Assembly: GCA_045577655.1 (NCBI GenBank)
Contig: JAZNIU010000020.1
Span: 1-49,516, forward strand
Origin: RGIG7450 sp045577655
GTDB lineage: Bacteria > Bacillota > Clostridia > RUG12999
Direction of reading: 5' to 3'
DNA: 49,516 bases
In this document: positions 14,998 to 23,815 of the stretch, piece after piece
Layout: each line of letters begins with the position of its first letter
Numbering within the stretch: the stretch's first letter is position 1
Notes under the pieces: generated by a model
Seen by the model: the letters and a program-made list of their open reading frames with translations, nothing else
Database searches by the model: none
What the model was told of the DNA's origin: nothing
Translations under genes and position numbers: made by a program

Positions 14998-16905
14998 ATG
15001 CGATTCGGCTTTATTAAAACAGCTGCAGTTTCCCCCGCGCTTAAAGTTGCAGACTGCGATTACAATGTTTCAGAAATAATAAACGAAATAAAAAATGCAT
15101 CAAAAGAGGGAGTAAAACTTTTGGTTTTCCCTGAACTTTCCATCACGGGATATACTTGTGGCGACTTGTTTTTTCAAAACACTCTTCTTGCATCTGCACT
15201 TGCCGGACTTAAGAGAATTGTAAAAGCTTCGCGTGGAGTGGAGATGGTTTGTGTTGTTGGACTACCTATTGTAAAAAACAACCTCATCTATAATTGTGCA
15301 GCGGTTCTGGTGAACGGAACAATTCTTGGTTTTGTACCGAAATCCTGCATTGCAGAATATAATGAGTTTTACGAAAAACGATATTTTACAAAAGCTCCTG
15401 AGAAAAATGACATTTTTGTTTTTGATGGAAATGAATATCCGTTTGGCAAAAATATTGTTTTTAAATGCAGAGATATACCCGAATTTTGTATTGGTGTCGA
15501 AATTTGTCAGGATTTGTGGTCTCCTGTTCCTCCGTCGGTTAACCTTGCGGCAGCAGGCGCAACAATTATTGCAAATCCTTCTGCAAGTAATGAAATTCTC
15601 GGGAAAGCTGATTACAGACGTTCTCTTGTTAAAATGCAGTCGGCGAAGCTTAGCTGCGGCTATGTTTTTGCATCTGCTTCAGATTATGAATCTTCATCTG
15701 ACCTAGTTTTCTCGGGACATAATATTATAGCAGAAAACGGAAGTATTCTTGTTCAGAGCCAGCTTTTTGAAACGAATATGATTATTTCCGAAATTGATGT
15801 GGACAAGCTTTGCTGCGAGCGCAGAAGACTTGGCACTTTCTCGGAAGTTGAATTAACCGAATGTGCCACAGTGATGTTTGATGTAGATGTTATTGACACT
15901 CATCTTACGAGACAGCTTCCAAAACTTCCTTTTGTTCCGGAAAAAATAACTGAAAGAGACAAAAACTGTGTGGAAATTTTGTCCATTCAGGCGTCTGGAC
16001 TTGCAAAACGAATTAAACATACAGGCTGCAAAACAACAGTAGTAGGAGTTTCGGGCGGACTTGATTCCTGCCTTGCACTTTTGGTAACTGTTATGGCGCA
16101 CAAAAAGCTTTCGTTGCCGCTTTCCAGTATTATTGCCGTTAGTATGCCATGTTTTGGAACAACAGAGCGAACAAAGAGCAATGCAGAGAAAATCTGCGAG
16201 GAGCTGGGAGTAAGATTTAAAACAATTGAAATTGGCGATACAGTTTCATCTCACCTTAAAGACATTGACCATTCTCTCACTGACTATGATGTTGCCTATG
16301 AAAATGCGCAGGCGAGAGAGCGTACACAGGTGCTTATGGATATTGCAAATATGGAAGGCGGAATTGTTGTAGGTACTGGGGATTTGTCTGAGCTTGTGCT
16401 CGGATTTGCTACCTATAACGGAGACCATATGTCAATGTATGCCGTTAACTCATCGGTGCCAAAAACACTGATAAGATATATTATTAAATATTATGCTGAC
16501 TATTCCGGGAACGAAGTTTTAAAAGAAACACTGTATGATATTTTAGACACGCCGGTAAGTCCCGAACTTCTGCCTCCTGACGGGGACAAAATTGTTCAGC
16601 AGACAGAAGATATTGTCGGTCCCTATGAATTGCACGATTTTTATATGTATTATATGTTAAGATACGGATTTTCGCCTACAAAGATTTATTATCTTGCCTT
16701 GCTCACTCAACCTGAGTATGATGACAAAACAATACTCAAATGGCTTAAGATTTTTTACGAGCGATTCTTCAAATCCCAGTTTAAAAGATCCTGTCTGCCG
16801 GATGGACCGAAAGTTGGTACAGTTGCGGTTTCTCCGAGAGGAGACTTGCGTATGCCCAGCGATGCCTGTGTTCAGGCTTGGATGAAAGAACTTGAAAATT
16901 TGTAA
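14998..16905 (+). CDS. nadE: glutamine-dependent NAD+ synthetase
   Basis: Two-domain enzyme that converts deamido-NAD+ to NAD+ with ATP, taking ammonia from glutamine. Residues 1 to about 290 are a nitrilase-fold glutaminase with the triad E46 (FPELSITGY), K115 (VPKS) and C170 (EICQDLW). The C-terminal domain is the synthetase with the PP-loop SGGLDS (352-357), the TxRT-like GTTERT segment and GTGDLSELVLGFATYNGD. The 635-residue length fits the two-domain class. ATG at 14998 has an AAAGG site 11 bases upstream. No other NAD genes are adjacent. Confidence 0.96.
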   Translation: MRFGFIKTAAVSPALKVADCDYNVSEIINEIKNASKEGVKLLVFPELSITGYTCGDLFFQNTLLASALAGLKRIVKASRGVEMVCVVGLPIVKNNLIYNCAAVLVNGTILGFVPKSCIAEYNEFYEKRYFTKAPEKNDIFVFDGNEYPFGKNIVFKCRDIPEFCIGVEICQDLWSPVPPSVNLAAAGATIIANPSASNEILGKADYRRSLVKMQSAKLSCGYVFASASDYESSSDLVFSGHNIIAENGSILVQSQLFETNMIISEIDVDKLCCERRRLGTFSEVELTECATVMFDVDVIDTHLTRQLPKLPFVPEKITERDKNCVEILSIQASGLAKRIKHTGCKTTVVGVSGGLDSCLALLVTVMAHKKLSLPLSSIIAVSMPCFGTTERTKSNAEKICEELGVRFKTIEIGDTVSSHLKDIDHSLTDYDVAYENAQARERTQVLMDIANMEGGIVVGTGDLSELVLGFATYNGDHMSMYAVNSSVPKTLIRYIIKYYADYSGNEVLKETLYDILDTPVSPELLPPDGDKIVQQTEDIVGPYELHDFYMYYMLRYGFSPTKIYYLALLTQPEYDDKTILKWLKIFYERFFKSQFKRSCLPDGPKVGTVAVSPRGDLRMPSDACVQAWMKELENL

Positions 16906-16912
16906 AAAACTA

Positions 16913-16941
16913 TATACAAAAGGGAAAATTTGTGATATAAT
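16913..16941 (+). promoter_or_regulatory. promoter of the symporter gene
   Basis: TATACA (16913-16918) and TATAAT (16936-16941) with a 17-bp spacer and a TGTGA extension, closely resembling the rpsO promoter of this window. Confidence 0.7.
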
Positions 16942-16973
16942 GAATTTTAAATTTATAATTAAGGAGAACAATT

Positions 16974-18539
16974 ATGGACGGAAACAGAATTCAAATGCTT
17001 ATAACAATGTGCGTTTACATTGCGGTTGTTATAGGAATAGGTGCATATTTTGCAAAGCGTTCCAATAAGAACTCGGAAAACTTTTTCATTGGAGGACGTT
17101 CGCTTGGCCCCTGGGTTGCGGCGATGAGTGCGGAAGCTTCTGATATGAGTGGTTGGCTTCTTATGGGACTTCCCGGTGTTGCTTACTGGTGTGGTATTGC
17201 AGATGCTTTCTGGACTGCAATCGGTCTTGCACTGGGTACATATTTCAACTGGCTTATTGTTTCAAAAAGACTCAGAAAATACTCTTATGTCGCAGGTAAT
17301 GCAATAACAATTCCTGACTTTTTCAGTAACCGTTTTAAAGAAAACAAAAAAGTAATAATGACAATAGCTTCATTGTTTATTTTAATATTCTTTGCGGTTT
17401 ATGCAGGTAGTTGTTTTGTTACATGCGGAAAACTGTTTAATCAGCTTTTTGGAATTGACTACAAAATTATGATGCTCTTTGGTGCATTCTTTGTTATTTT
17501 GTACACTTTCCTTGGCGGATTTTTAGCAGAAAGTGTGTCTGACTTTATGCAGGCAATTATAATGATTTTTGCACTCGTTGTAACACTTGTTGTTGGTACA
17601 ATTTCAGCCGGTGGAGTTTCGAATGTTATTGAAAATATAGGCTCAATTCCCGGATTTACTGAATTTTTCAACATTGCGCAGCCGACAGTTGTTGACGGTG
17701 TTCAGCAGGTTGTTGACGGCAAAGCGGTTTTTGGCCCTTCAAGCGAATATGGGATTTTGTCCATAGTTTCAATGCTTGCTTGGGGTCTTGGCTATTTTGG
17801 TATGCCGCAGGTGCTCTTAAGATTTATAGCTATCAGAAAAGCAGACGAGCTTACTCGTTCAAGAAGAATTGCAACAGTTTGGGTTATAATTTCTCTTGCG
17901 GCTGCAGTTATTATTGGACTTATCGGTAGAAGCCTTTACCCTGTTAATCCGGAGCTTCTCACAAAATCGGGCGCAGAAAATATCTTCATCGTTATGAGCA
18001 GCACGCTGTTCCACCCACTTTTTGCCGGAGTTATTATGGCAGGAATTCTTGCAGCGACGATCAGCTCATCCGACTCCTACCTTTTAATTGCTGCTTCTGC
18101 AATTTCCAAAAACCTTTATCAGGGAGTTGTTAAAAAGAATGCAACAGACGAACAGGTTATGCTTGTAAGCAGAATTACTCTTCTTGTAGTTGCTCTTATC
18201 GGCATTATAATTGCACTTGATGAAAACAGCGTTATTTTCGGTATAGTAAGCTTTGCTTGGGCAGGTTTTGGTGCAACATTCGGTCCGCTTATGATTTTCT
18301 CACTCTTCTGGAAGCGCATAAACCGTGCAGGTGCAATTGCCGGTATGCTTTCGGGTGGTGCGAGTGTGTTTATATGGAAACTTGTGCTTAACCCGTTGGG
18401 CGGGGTATTTGCTATATACGAACTTTTACCTGCATTTATTATCTCCTGCATATTCATAGTTGTTGTTTCTCTTATTACAAAAGAACCTTCAGCAGAAATC
18501 CAGGCAGAGTTTGAACAGGCAAAAACTATTGAATGTTAA
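16974..18539 (+). CDS. putP: sodium/proline symporter (solute:sodium symporter family)
   Basis: Secondary transporter taking up proline with Na+, 521 residues with about thirteen membrane segments. Family signatures include NFFIGGRSLGPWVAAMSAEASDMSGW (region of helix II), the glycine-rich SGWLLMGLPG stretch, and LLRFIAIRKADE plus AGVIMAGILAATISSSDSYLL, where the SSxDSxLL serines/aspartate contribute to the sodium site. AAGGAGA precedes the ATG by 7 bases and a sigma-A promoter lies just upstream; a strong terminator follows, so it is monocistronic. Proline is the best guess; a related solute is possible. Confidence 0.9.
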   Translation: MDGNRIQMLITMCVYIAVVIGIGAYFAKRSNKNSENFFIGGRSLGPWVAAMSAEASDMSGWLLMGLPGVAYWCGIADAFWTAIGLALGTYFNWLIVSKRLRKYSYVAGNAITIPDFFSNRFKENKKVIMTIASLFILIFFAVYAGSCFVTCGKLFNQLFGIDYKIMMLFGAFFVILYTFLGGFLAESVSDFMQAIIMIFALVVTLVVGTISAGGVSNVIENIGSIPGFTEFFNIAQPTVVDGVQQVVDGKAVFGPSSEYGILSIVSMLAWGLGYFGMPQVLLRFIAIRKADELTRSRRIATVWVIISLAAAVIIGLIGRSLYPVNPELLTKSGAENIFIVMSSTLFHPLFAGVIMAGILAATISSSDSYLLIAASAISKNLYQGVVKKNATDEQVMLVSRITLLVVALIGIIIALDENSVIFGIVSFAWAGFGATFGPLMIFSLFWKRINRAGAIAGMLSGGASVFIWKLVLNPLGGVFAIYELLPAFIISCIFIVVVSLITKEPSAEIQAEFEQAKTIEC

Positions 18540-18559
18540 GAAGAATTTTAATTTAACTT

Positions 18560-18597
18560 AAAGAGAAAAGCTCGTGTACGAGTTTTTCTCTTTTTTC
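18560..18597 (+). terminator. terminator of putP
   Basis: AAGAGAAAAGCTCG (18561-18574) pairs with 18579-18592 (one G-T wobble) around TGTA, followed by a T-run. Confidence 0.9.
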
Positions 18598-18607
18598 TTT
18601 AAAAGCC

Positions 18608-18636
18608 TTGAAAATATAATAGAATTGTTATATAAT
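18608..18636 (+). promoter_or_regulatory. promoter of the EamA exporter gene
   Basis: TTGAAA (18608-18613) and TATAAT (18631-18636), spacer 17 bp. Confidence 0.7.
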
Positions 18637-18682
18637 TTATTGATGTTTAAAGCACAAATTTAAATTTAAGGAAACCAGTAAA

Positions 18683-19636
18683 ATGAACAATTCTTCACAC
18701 AAAATTTTTAACAACATATTCTTTGTAACCGTTTGCGCGCTTTTGTGCTGTCTGTTATGGGGGAGTTCAACTCCTTTTATAAAAATGGGATATGAATTTC
18801 TCTTGCCCGAAAGAAACACGGCGTCTACAATACTGTTTGCCGGAATAAGATTTACTCTTGCGGGTGTACTTACAATACTTATTTACAGCATAGCAAGAGG
18901 AAAGCTTTTGTATCCGAAAAAAGAAAACATTGGCAGAGTTTTAAAACTAAGCTCTTTTCAGACAGTCATTCAATATGTGTTCTTTTATATTGGACTTGCA
19001 AACACATCAGGCGTAAAAGGAACAGTTATCAGTGGGTCAAGCACGTTTTTTGCCATACTTATAGCAAGTCTGATATTCAGACAGGAAAAACTTACGTTAA
19101 GAAAAATTATTGCCTGTATTTTAGGATTTTCCGGAATAGTTGTGGTTAATTTGACCGGGATTGAACTTACAATGAATTTCTTTGGAGACGGGTTTGTAAT
19201 TTTTTCTGCAATTGCCTATGGAATGTCCTCTGTTCTTATAAAAAGATATTCTGAATATGAAGACCCCGTCACACTGAGCGGTTACCAGTTTATGATTGGT
19301 GGAATATTTATGGTAGCAGTTTCTCTTCTGACAGGAGGGAAAGTCGTTTTTTCAAGCTTTAAAGGCATTGCTGTAATTACATATCTCGCATCTCTTTCCG
19401 CTGTTGCATATTCCCTCTGGGGGGTGCTGCTGAAATACAATTCTGTTTCAAAAATTTCGATTTTCAGCTTTACGATTCCCGTGTTTGGAGTTTTGCTATC
19501 AAGTCTTTTGCTTTCAGAGACAAGTAATGTTTCGCCGGGGAATCTGATAATTACACTTATTTTGGTGTGCGCGGGGATTATAATTTTGAATTACACTCCA
19601 AAACATACTATAAATAAAAAACAGGCATCACGCTGA
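18683..19636 (+). CDS. EamA/DMT superfamily transporter
   Basis: Drug/metabolite transporter with about ten membrane helices in two EamA repeats, 317 residues. Visible family traits are the N-terminal CCLLWGSSTPFIKMGYE (helix 1), the GLANTSGVKGTVISGSS segment in repeat one, and LGFSGIVVVNLTG, repeated in form in the second half as ILVCAGIIILNYTP. AAGGAAA precedes ATG at 18683. It stands alone behind its own promoter, and its stop codon lies inside a terminator shared with the convergent gene. Substrate unknown; relatives export amino acids or metabolites. Confidence 0.88.
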   Translation: MNNSSHKIFNNIFFVTVCALLCCLLWGSSTPFIKMGYEFLLPERNTASTILFAGIRFTLAGVLTILIYSIARGKLLYPKKENIGRVLKLSSFQTVIQYVFFYIGLANTSGVKGTVISGSSTFFAILIASLIFRQEKLTLRKIIACILGFSGIVVVNLTGIELTMNFFGDGFVIFSAIAYGMSSVLIKRYSEYEDPVTLSGYQFMIGGIFMVAVSLLTGGKVVFSSFKGIAVITYLASLSAVAYSLWGVLLKYNSVSKISIFSFTIPVFGVLLSSLLLSETSNVSPGNLIITLILVCAGIIILNYTPKHTINKKQASR

Positions 19637-19649
19637 TGCCTGTTTTTTA
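19616..19649. terminator. bidirectional terminator between EamA gene and ydcF-like gene
   Basis: A 15-bp perfect stem (19616-19630 with 19634-19648) around a CGC loop, with A- and T-runs on the two sides forming the outer pairs. It contains the plus stop (19634-19636), and the minus stop (19647-19649) overlaps its end. Confidence 0.88.
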
Positions 19650-20387
19650 TTTAAACTTAAGTCCGTTTTCTATTATTTCTGCGATTATAAGTCCAAGTTC
19701 ACGCACATAATAAATGGGATATTTGGAATAGACTCCGTCAGCTCCGCAGACAACAGACTCTGGAGAAAGTCTGCTGCAAACAAGCTTTGCTCGTGGGAGA
19801 TTAAATCGATTGACAACAACGTAGGATGTGGTGTTTAAATTTGCTATAAAATCTAAACTTTCATTTAGAGATAAAGAAACTTCATCAGTTATAATTTCCG
19901 GCAGAGGAATGTTTTTTTCGCGACACTGTTTTTCAATATAGGATTTCATTGCAATACACTGGGGAAGAGCACGACTTTCGTCTATTCCGCCTGACAGTAT
20001 AATAGGAAGCTCGGGATTTTTCTCATAAAATTCAAGAGCTTTGTCAAGACGGACTTTAAGTTCTTCGGTAATTCTGCTCTGAACAAACATTCCGTCGCCG
20101 GGAACAAGAATAGAAGAAGGAGGCTCACCATACGTGAAGTTACCGGAATAATATATCAAAACACCCTCGGAAATTATAAAAATCGAAAGAAAAATACAGA
20201 TATATACAGATAGTGTTCGGAAAAAGCTTATTTTTTTACGGAGCATGAGCGAAAAAGTTGAAAAAATTAGGATTACAAGCGTTGAAACATATAGAAAAGT
20301 ATCTGTATTTTTCAGTGTGCCGTGCAGAAAAATACACCCGGCAAAGATAACAGTCAGCAAGGATAAAATGTATAAAAATAATACCAT
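19647..20387 (-). CDS. YdcF/ElyC-like membrane protein (DUF218)
   Basis: 246 residues with three to four membrane helices in the first 90 residues, then a DUF218 domain of the YdcF/SanA/ElyC type: ILVPGDGMFVQSRITEELKVRLDKALEFY, the ILSGGIDESRALPQCIAMKSYI loop, and a family-typical SLSLNESLDF segment followed by the YVVVNRFNLPRAKLV strand. Normally the second strand reads VTS-HR; here VNRFN. These proteins are linked to envelope and lipid-carrier metabolism, though the reaction is not established. ATG at 20387 has a GGGGG site upstream. The gene points away from the DnaA-box region. Confidence 0.82.
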   Translation of the reverse strand: MVLFLYILSLLTVIFAGCIFLHGTLKNTDTFLYVSTLVILIFSTFSLMLRKKISFFRTLSVYICIFLSIFIISEGVLIYYSGNFTYGEPPSSILVPGDGMFVQSRITEELKVRLDKALEFYEKNPELPIILSGGIDESRALPQCIAMKSYIEKQCREKNIPLPEIITDEVSLSLNESLDFIANLNTTSYVVVNRFNLPRAKLVCSRLSPESVVCGADGVYSKYPIYYVRELGLIIAEIIENGLKFK

Positions 20388-20472
20388 AAAAATCCCCCTT
20401 CGAGATCTAGCTTGTTAACATAAATTTGGTTTAACATAAGGTGGAGAAAAGATGTGCAGTAAATAGTCAATA

Positions 20473-20509
20473 AAAATGGTTATTAACAGAGTTATCCACA
20501 TTTTCCACA
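20473..20509 (+). repeat. DnaA-box direct repeat, copy 1
   Basis: 37-bp unit containing a degenerate box TTATTAACA (20480-20488), a perfect DnaA box TTATCCACA (20492-20500) and TTTTCCACA (20501-20509). It matches copy 2, 147 bp downstream, at 34 of 37 positions. Confidence 0.85.
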
Positions 20510-20619
20510 CCCGTTAAACACAATAAAACAGTAGAAAAAAACCGTAAAATTCCAAAAGAGTTTACATAAAAACGAAAATGTAAACCGGTATATGTTTTTT
20601 GAACGTCGGAAAGTGCTGT

Positions 20620-20656
20620 AAAATGGTTATCCACAGAGTTATCCACACTTTCCACA
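20620..20656 (+). repeat. DnaA-box direct repeat, copy 2
   Basis: 37-bp unit with two perfect DnaA boxes TTATCCACA (20627-20635 and 20639-20647), 12 bp apart centre to centre, and a third weaker one CTTTCCACA (20648-20656). All boxes in both copies face the same way, and the AT-rich tract begins directly downstream. Confidence 0.85.
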
Positions 20657-20710
20657 ATTATTATATACTATTATTTTAAACCAACACGCAACAAAAGTAA
20701 AGTGCTTTTT

Positions 20711-20740
20711 TTGAAAAAACAATTGATTTTTTTTTATAAA
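20711..20740 (+). promoter_or_regulatory. candidate trxB promoter
   Basis: TTGAAA (20711-20716) and TATAAA (20735-20740) with an 18-bp spacer. An overlapping alternative is TTGATT (20723-20728) with TATAAA (20744-20749) at only 15 bp. The tract is too AT-rich to choose firmly. Confidence 0.4.
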
Positions 20741-20790
20741 TATTATAAAATTATATATATCTGAAAATGATGATAAAAGAGGTAGAAAAT

Positions 20791-21702
20791 ATGTATGATG
20801 TTATTATAATCGGAGCAGGCCCGGGAGGTATGACGGCGGCATCTTATGCTGCAAGAGCAGGACTTGACGTTGTTGTGCTTGAGGGGCTTATTCCCGGCGG
20901 ACAGATGGGTACAACCTTTGAGGTTGAAAACTATCCCGGACTTAACAATGTTTTGTCAGGGGCAGAGCTTGCAATGGACTTTGAAAACCAGGCAAAAAAG
21001 TTTGGCGCTAAAATTTTGTTTGAACGCGTTGAATCTGTTGATTTTTCATCTGATATTAAAAAGGTTATATCGGACGGCGGAGAATATTCTGCAAAGACAG
21101 TTGTTCTTGCTATGGGTGCAAAACCAAGAAAACTTAAAGCTCCGGGCGAAGAAGAATTTGCCGGAATGGGAGTTTCCTACTGCGCAACTTGTGACGGAGC
21201 ATTTTTCAAAGGGAAGACTACTGTTGTTGTTGGTGGTGGTGACACTGCGCTTGAGGATGCAATTTTCCTGAGCAGATACTGCAGCAAGGTATATCTTGTT
21301 CACAGACGTGATGAGTTCAGAGGGTCGAAACAGCTACAGAAACGTGTTAAGGAAATTGAAAACATTGAAATAATTTTGTCTGCCAATGTTACAGAAATAA
21401 AAGGTGACAAAAAAGTAAACGGAGTTACCATAGCATATAACGACGGCAAAAATATTGACATCCCGGTTGACGGAGTATTTGTTGCGGTTGGCACCTCGCC
21501 CGAAGGGGGAGACCTTACAAATAGCTTAAACAAAACGGATGCAGGCTATGTAATCACTGATGATGAAATGCAAACATCAATTAGTGGAGTATTTGCAGTT
21601 GGTGACATACGCGATAAAAAGCTCAGACAGATTGTCACTGCTGCGTCTGACGGAGCAATTGCTGCATACAGTATTTCTAAATATTTGGAGGAAAACAAGT
21701 GA
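20791..21702 (+). CDS. trxB: thioredoxin reductase
   Basis: FAD-dependent NADPH:thioredoxin oxidoreductase, cytoplasmic, 303 residues. It has the FAD dinucleotide-binding motif GAGPGG (8-13), the redox-active C131-A-T-C134, the NADPH-binding GGGDTA near 148-153 followed by VHRRDEFRGSK, and the C-terminal FAVGDIRDK. The ATG at 20791 is chosen because AGAGGT lies at correct spacing; an earlier ATG at 20767 has no such site. Stop overlaps the GTG start of the amidohydrolase gene by 3 bp (GTGA). No thioredoxin gene is adjacent. The upstream DnaA-box repeats could bear on its regulation. Confidence 0.95.
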   Translation: MYDVIIIGAGPGGMTAASYAARAGLDVVVLEGLIPGGQMGTTFEVENYPGLNNVLSGAELAMDFENQAKKFGAKILFERVESVDFSSDIKKVISDGGEYSAKTVVLAMGAKPRKLKAPGEEEFAGMGVSYCATCDGAFFKGKTTVVVGGGDTALEDAIFLSRYCSKVYLVHRRDEFRGSKQLQKRVKEIENIEIILSANVTEIKGDKKVNGVTIAYNDGKNIDIPVDGVFVAVGTSPEGGDLTNSLNKTDAGYVITDDEMQTSISGVFAVGDIRDKKLRQIVTAASDGAIAAYSISKYLEENK

Positions 21703-22862
21703 TACTGATTAAAAACGGATGCGTTTGCACCATGGAAGAAGATTTATATGAAAAAGGCTACATCGTTATAGAAAATGACAAAATATATGACGTGGGCAGT
21801 ATGAAAGATTTTTCTTATGATGAAACCCGATTTGATAAAGTATATGACGTTAACGGATTGTTTGTCATGCCGGGGATTGTTGACGGTCACAGCCATATAG
21901 GAATGTGGGAAGACGGCCTTGGAATAGAGGGTGCTGACGGGAACGAGGAAACAGACCCGATAACACCTCATCTTTCTGCAGTTGATGCAATAAACCCAAT
22001 GGACAAAAGCTTTGGAGAGGGGCTTGCTGCGGGGGTTACAACTTCGGTTATCGGACCGGGCAGCGCCAATGTTATAGGCGGCAGCTTTTGTGCAGTTAAA
22101 ATGCATGGCAGTTGCATTGATGATATGATAATCAAATCTCCCGTTGCAATGAAAGTTGCTCTCGGTGAAAACCCTAAAATGCTTTATAACAGCAAAAATC
22201 AGTCGCCATCCACAAGAATGTCGACAGCGGCACTTTTAAGAGAGACTCTTTCCAAAGCAAAAGAGTATTTAAGACTTCTTACAGAAAGTGAATCGGGCGA
22301 TGAGGACAAGCCTGATTATGATGCAAAGATGGAAGCACTTTTGCCGCTTATAAAAAAAGAAATTCCTATGAAAGTCCATGCACACAGGCTTGATGATATT
22401 TTTACTGCTATAAGAATTGCAAAAGAATTTGATCTTGATTTTACCATTGAACATGCGACAGAAGCACATCTTGCAAAAGAAAAAATGCAGGGACATAAAC
22501 TTCTGATTGGCCCCATTGTTGGTGACAGGTCAAAACCCGAGCTTGAAAATATGGATGAAAAAGCTGCGGGCATACTTGAAAAAGCAGGAATTAAACCTGC
22601 TATAATAAGTGACCACCCTGAAATGCCCAGCAAGTATCTGATGATGGGTGCTGCAGTTGCGGTAAAAGAGGGTATGAGCCGGATGGAAGCGCTGCGCGCT
22701 GTTACAATCTATCCTGCCGAGTATTGCGGTATTGCAGACAGAGTGGGTTCCATAAAGAAAGGTAAAGATGCAGATATTGCAATTTTTGACTTGCATCCAC
22801 TTGACTATATGAGCAAAGCAGTATATGTTTTTGTTGGCGGAAAGTGTGTTGTGGAAAGATGA
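21699..22862 (+). CDS. amidohydrolase family protein
   Basis: Metal-dependent hydrolase of the amidohydrolase superfamily (imidazolonepropionase-like group), 387 residues. The HxH motif is H64/H66 in GIVDGHSHIG; further metal or catalytic residues are in VHAHRLDD (H227, H229), IEHATEAH (around H252) and ISDHPE (aspartate near 304). A C-terminal composite-barrel segment ends in GSIKKGKDADIAIFDLHPLD, as in the family. Starts with GTG at 21699, supported by GGAGG, overlapping trxB; its own stop overlaps the ATP-grasp start. Substrate not known; dipeptides or cyclic amides are typical of relatives. Confidence 0.88.
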   Translation: MILIKNGCVCTMEEDLYEKGYIVIENDKIYDVGSMKDFSYDETRFDKVYDVNGLFVMPGIVDGHSHIGMWEDGLGIEGADGNEETDPITPHLSAVDAINPMDKSFGEGLAAGVTTSVIGPGSANVIGGSFCAVKMHGSCIDDMIIKSPVAMKVALGENPKMLYNSKNQSPSTRMSTAALLRETLSKAKEYLRLLTESESGDEDKPDYDAKMEALLPLIKKEIPMKVHAHRLDDIFTAIRIAKEFDLDFTIEHATEAHLAKEKMQGHKLLIGPIVGDRSKPELENMDEKAAGILEKAGIKPAIISDHPEMPSKYLMMGAAVAVKEGMSRMEALRAVTIYPAEYCGIADRVGSIKKGKDADIAIFDLHPLDYMSKAVYVFVGGKCVVER

Positions 22863-23698
22863 AAAAAGGATACATATTGCACAACTACAAGCTTGATGAC
22901 GGTGTTTTTTTAAAACAATACCAGAGCTTTAAAAAGAGCTTTGAAGAATATGGCGTAAATGTGGAAATAGTTCCTACATCCGAATTTATTTTACGGGATA
23001 ATAAAGATGCGGATTTTGTTATATTTCTGGACAAAGATATTTACAGTGCCAAAATTCTTGAAAACGAGGGTATCCGGGTTTACAACTCTTCGGGTGCTAT
23101 CAGCTTGTGCGACGATAAAGCTTTAACATATCTTGAACTTGAAAAAAGAAAAATTCCTATACCAAAAACTTTGTTTGCCCCTAAAGTTTACGGCGGCTGT
23201 GTTCCGAAACAGTGGTGTTTAGCTGCAGCTGAGAAGTTTGGTTTTCCGGTTGTTGTTAAAGAATGTTTCGGGTCGCTCGGTAAACAGGTTTATCTTGCCG
23301 AAAACGATGATGAGCTGCTTGGGATTGTAGAAAAAATTGCCGAAAAACCATTTATGCTTCAGGAGTATTTGAAAAAAGGTGCAGGTTGGGATGTTCGCGT
23401 AATTGTTGCAGGTGGCGAGGTTGTTGGAGCAATAAAACGAACAGGCACAGATTTCAGGTCAAATGCATTTCTGGGAGGAAGTGCAGAGAAATATCTTCTG
23501 CAGAAAAGCGAGGAAAAACTTGCAATTGATGCAACAAATTCTACTGGTTGCTTTTTTGCCGGAGTTGACCTTATTATGAGTGATGACGGGTTTGTCGTAT
23601 GTGAAGTAAATTCCAATATGCTTTTTTCTGCCGCAGAGCAGGCGCTTGGATTTTCCGTTTCGGGAGAAATTGTCAGGAAAATACTTAATGTCCTTTAA
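22859..23698 (+). CDS. ATP-grasp ligase, RimK/LysX-like
   Basis: 279 residues with an N-terminal pre-ATP-grasp fold and an ATP-grasp core from about residue 85. Visible features are CDDKALTYLELEKRKIPIPKT, VVVKECFGSLGKQVYL (ATP-binding lysine and Gly loop), LQEYLKKGAGWDVRVIVAGGEVVGAIKRTG and the metal-binding end VCEVNSN. RimK-type enzymes join amino acids to a carboxylate through an acyl phosphate; here the acceptor is unknown. ATG at 22859 overlaps the amidohydrolase stop (ATGA). Making an amide bond beside a gene that may cleave one is suggestive of a shared small peptide or amide metabolite; this is inference. Confidence 0.86.
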   Translation: MKKGYILHNYKLDDGVFLKQYQSFKKSFEEYGVNVEIVPTSEFILRDNKDADFVIFLDKDIYSAKILENEGIRVYNSSGAISLCDDKALTYLELEKRKIPIPKTLFAPKVYGGCVPKQWCLAAAEKFGFPVVVKECFGSLGKQVYLAENDDELLGIVEKIAEKPFMLQEYLKKGAGWDVRVIVAGGEVVGAIKRTGTDFRSNAFLGGSAEKYLLQKSEEKLAIDATNSTGCFFAGVDLIMSDDGFVVCEVNSNMLFSAAEQALGFSVSGEIVRKILNVL

Positions 23699-23786
23699 AA
23701 GCAGACAGAGGTATGGCTAAATAAATAAAGAATTTAATATTATAAACCGTGCTTTTGGCTAAAATATATAAAAAAATAAAAGCTTA

Positions 23787-23815
23787 TTGACTTAACAAAT
23801 TTTATTATATATAAT
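23787..23815 (+). promoter_or_regulatory. promoter of the HPr gene
   Basis: TTGACT (23787-23792) and TATAAT (23810-23815) with a 17-bp spacer; the start codon lies 58 bp downstream. Confidence 0.75.

Larger units (their letters stand above)
20388..20790. other. 400-bp non-coding region between ydcF-like gene and trxB
   Basis: This is the longest spacer in the window. It holds a short TTAACATAA direct repeat (about 20414-20445), two 37-bp repeats of DnaA boxes (20473-20509 and 20620-20656), and a very AT-rich tract (20690-20760) with candidate trxB promoter elements. I see no credible gene; a minus-strand reading over 20467-20655 is made of the repeats and has no ribosome binding site. Confidence 0.8.

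Noticed and set aside
20467..20655. 62-codon minus-strand ORF in the spacer
   Set aside because: Its sequence is the translated DnaA-box repeats (repeated VDNSV..NHF), with no RBS.
20473..20760. Firm call of the chromosomal replication origin
   Set aside because: DnaA boxes and AT-rich DNA are there, but dnaA, dnaN, gyrB and rpmH are not, and the highly expressed genes on the left run toward the site. I report it as DnaA-box repeats only.
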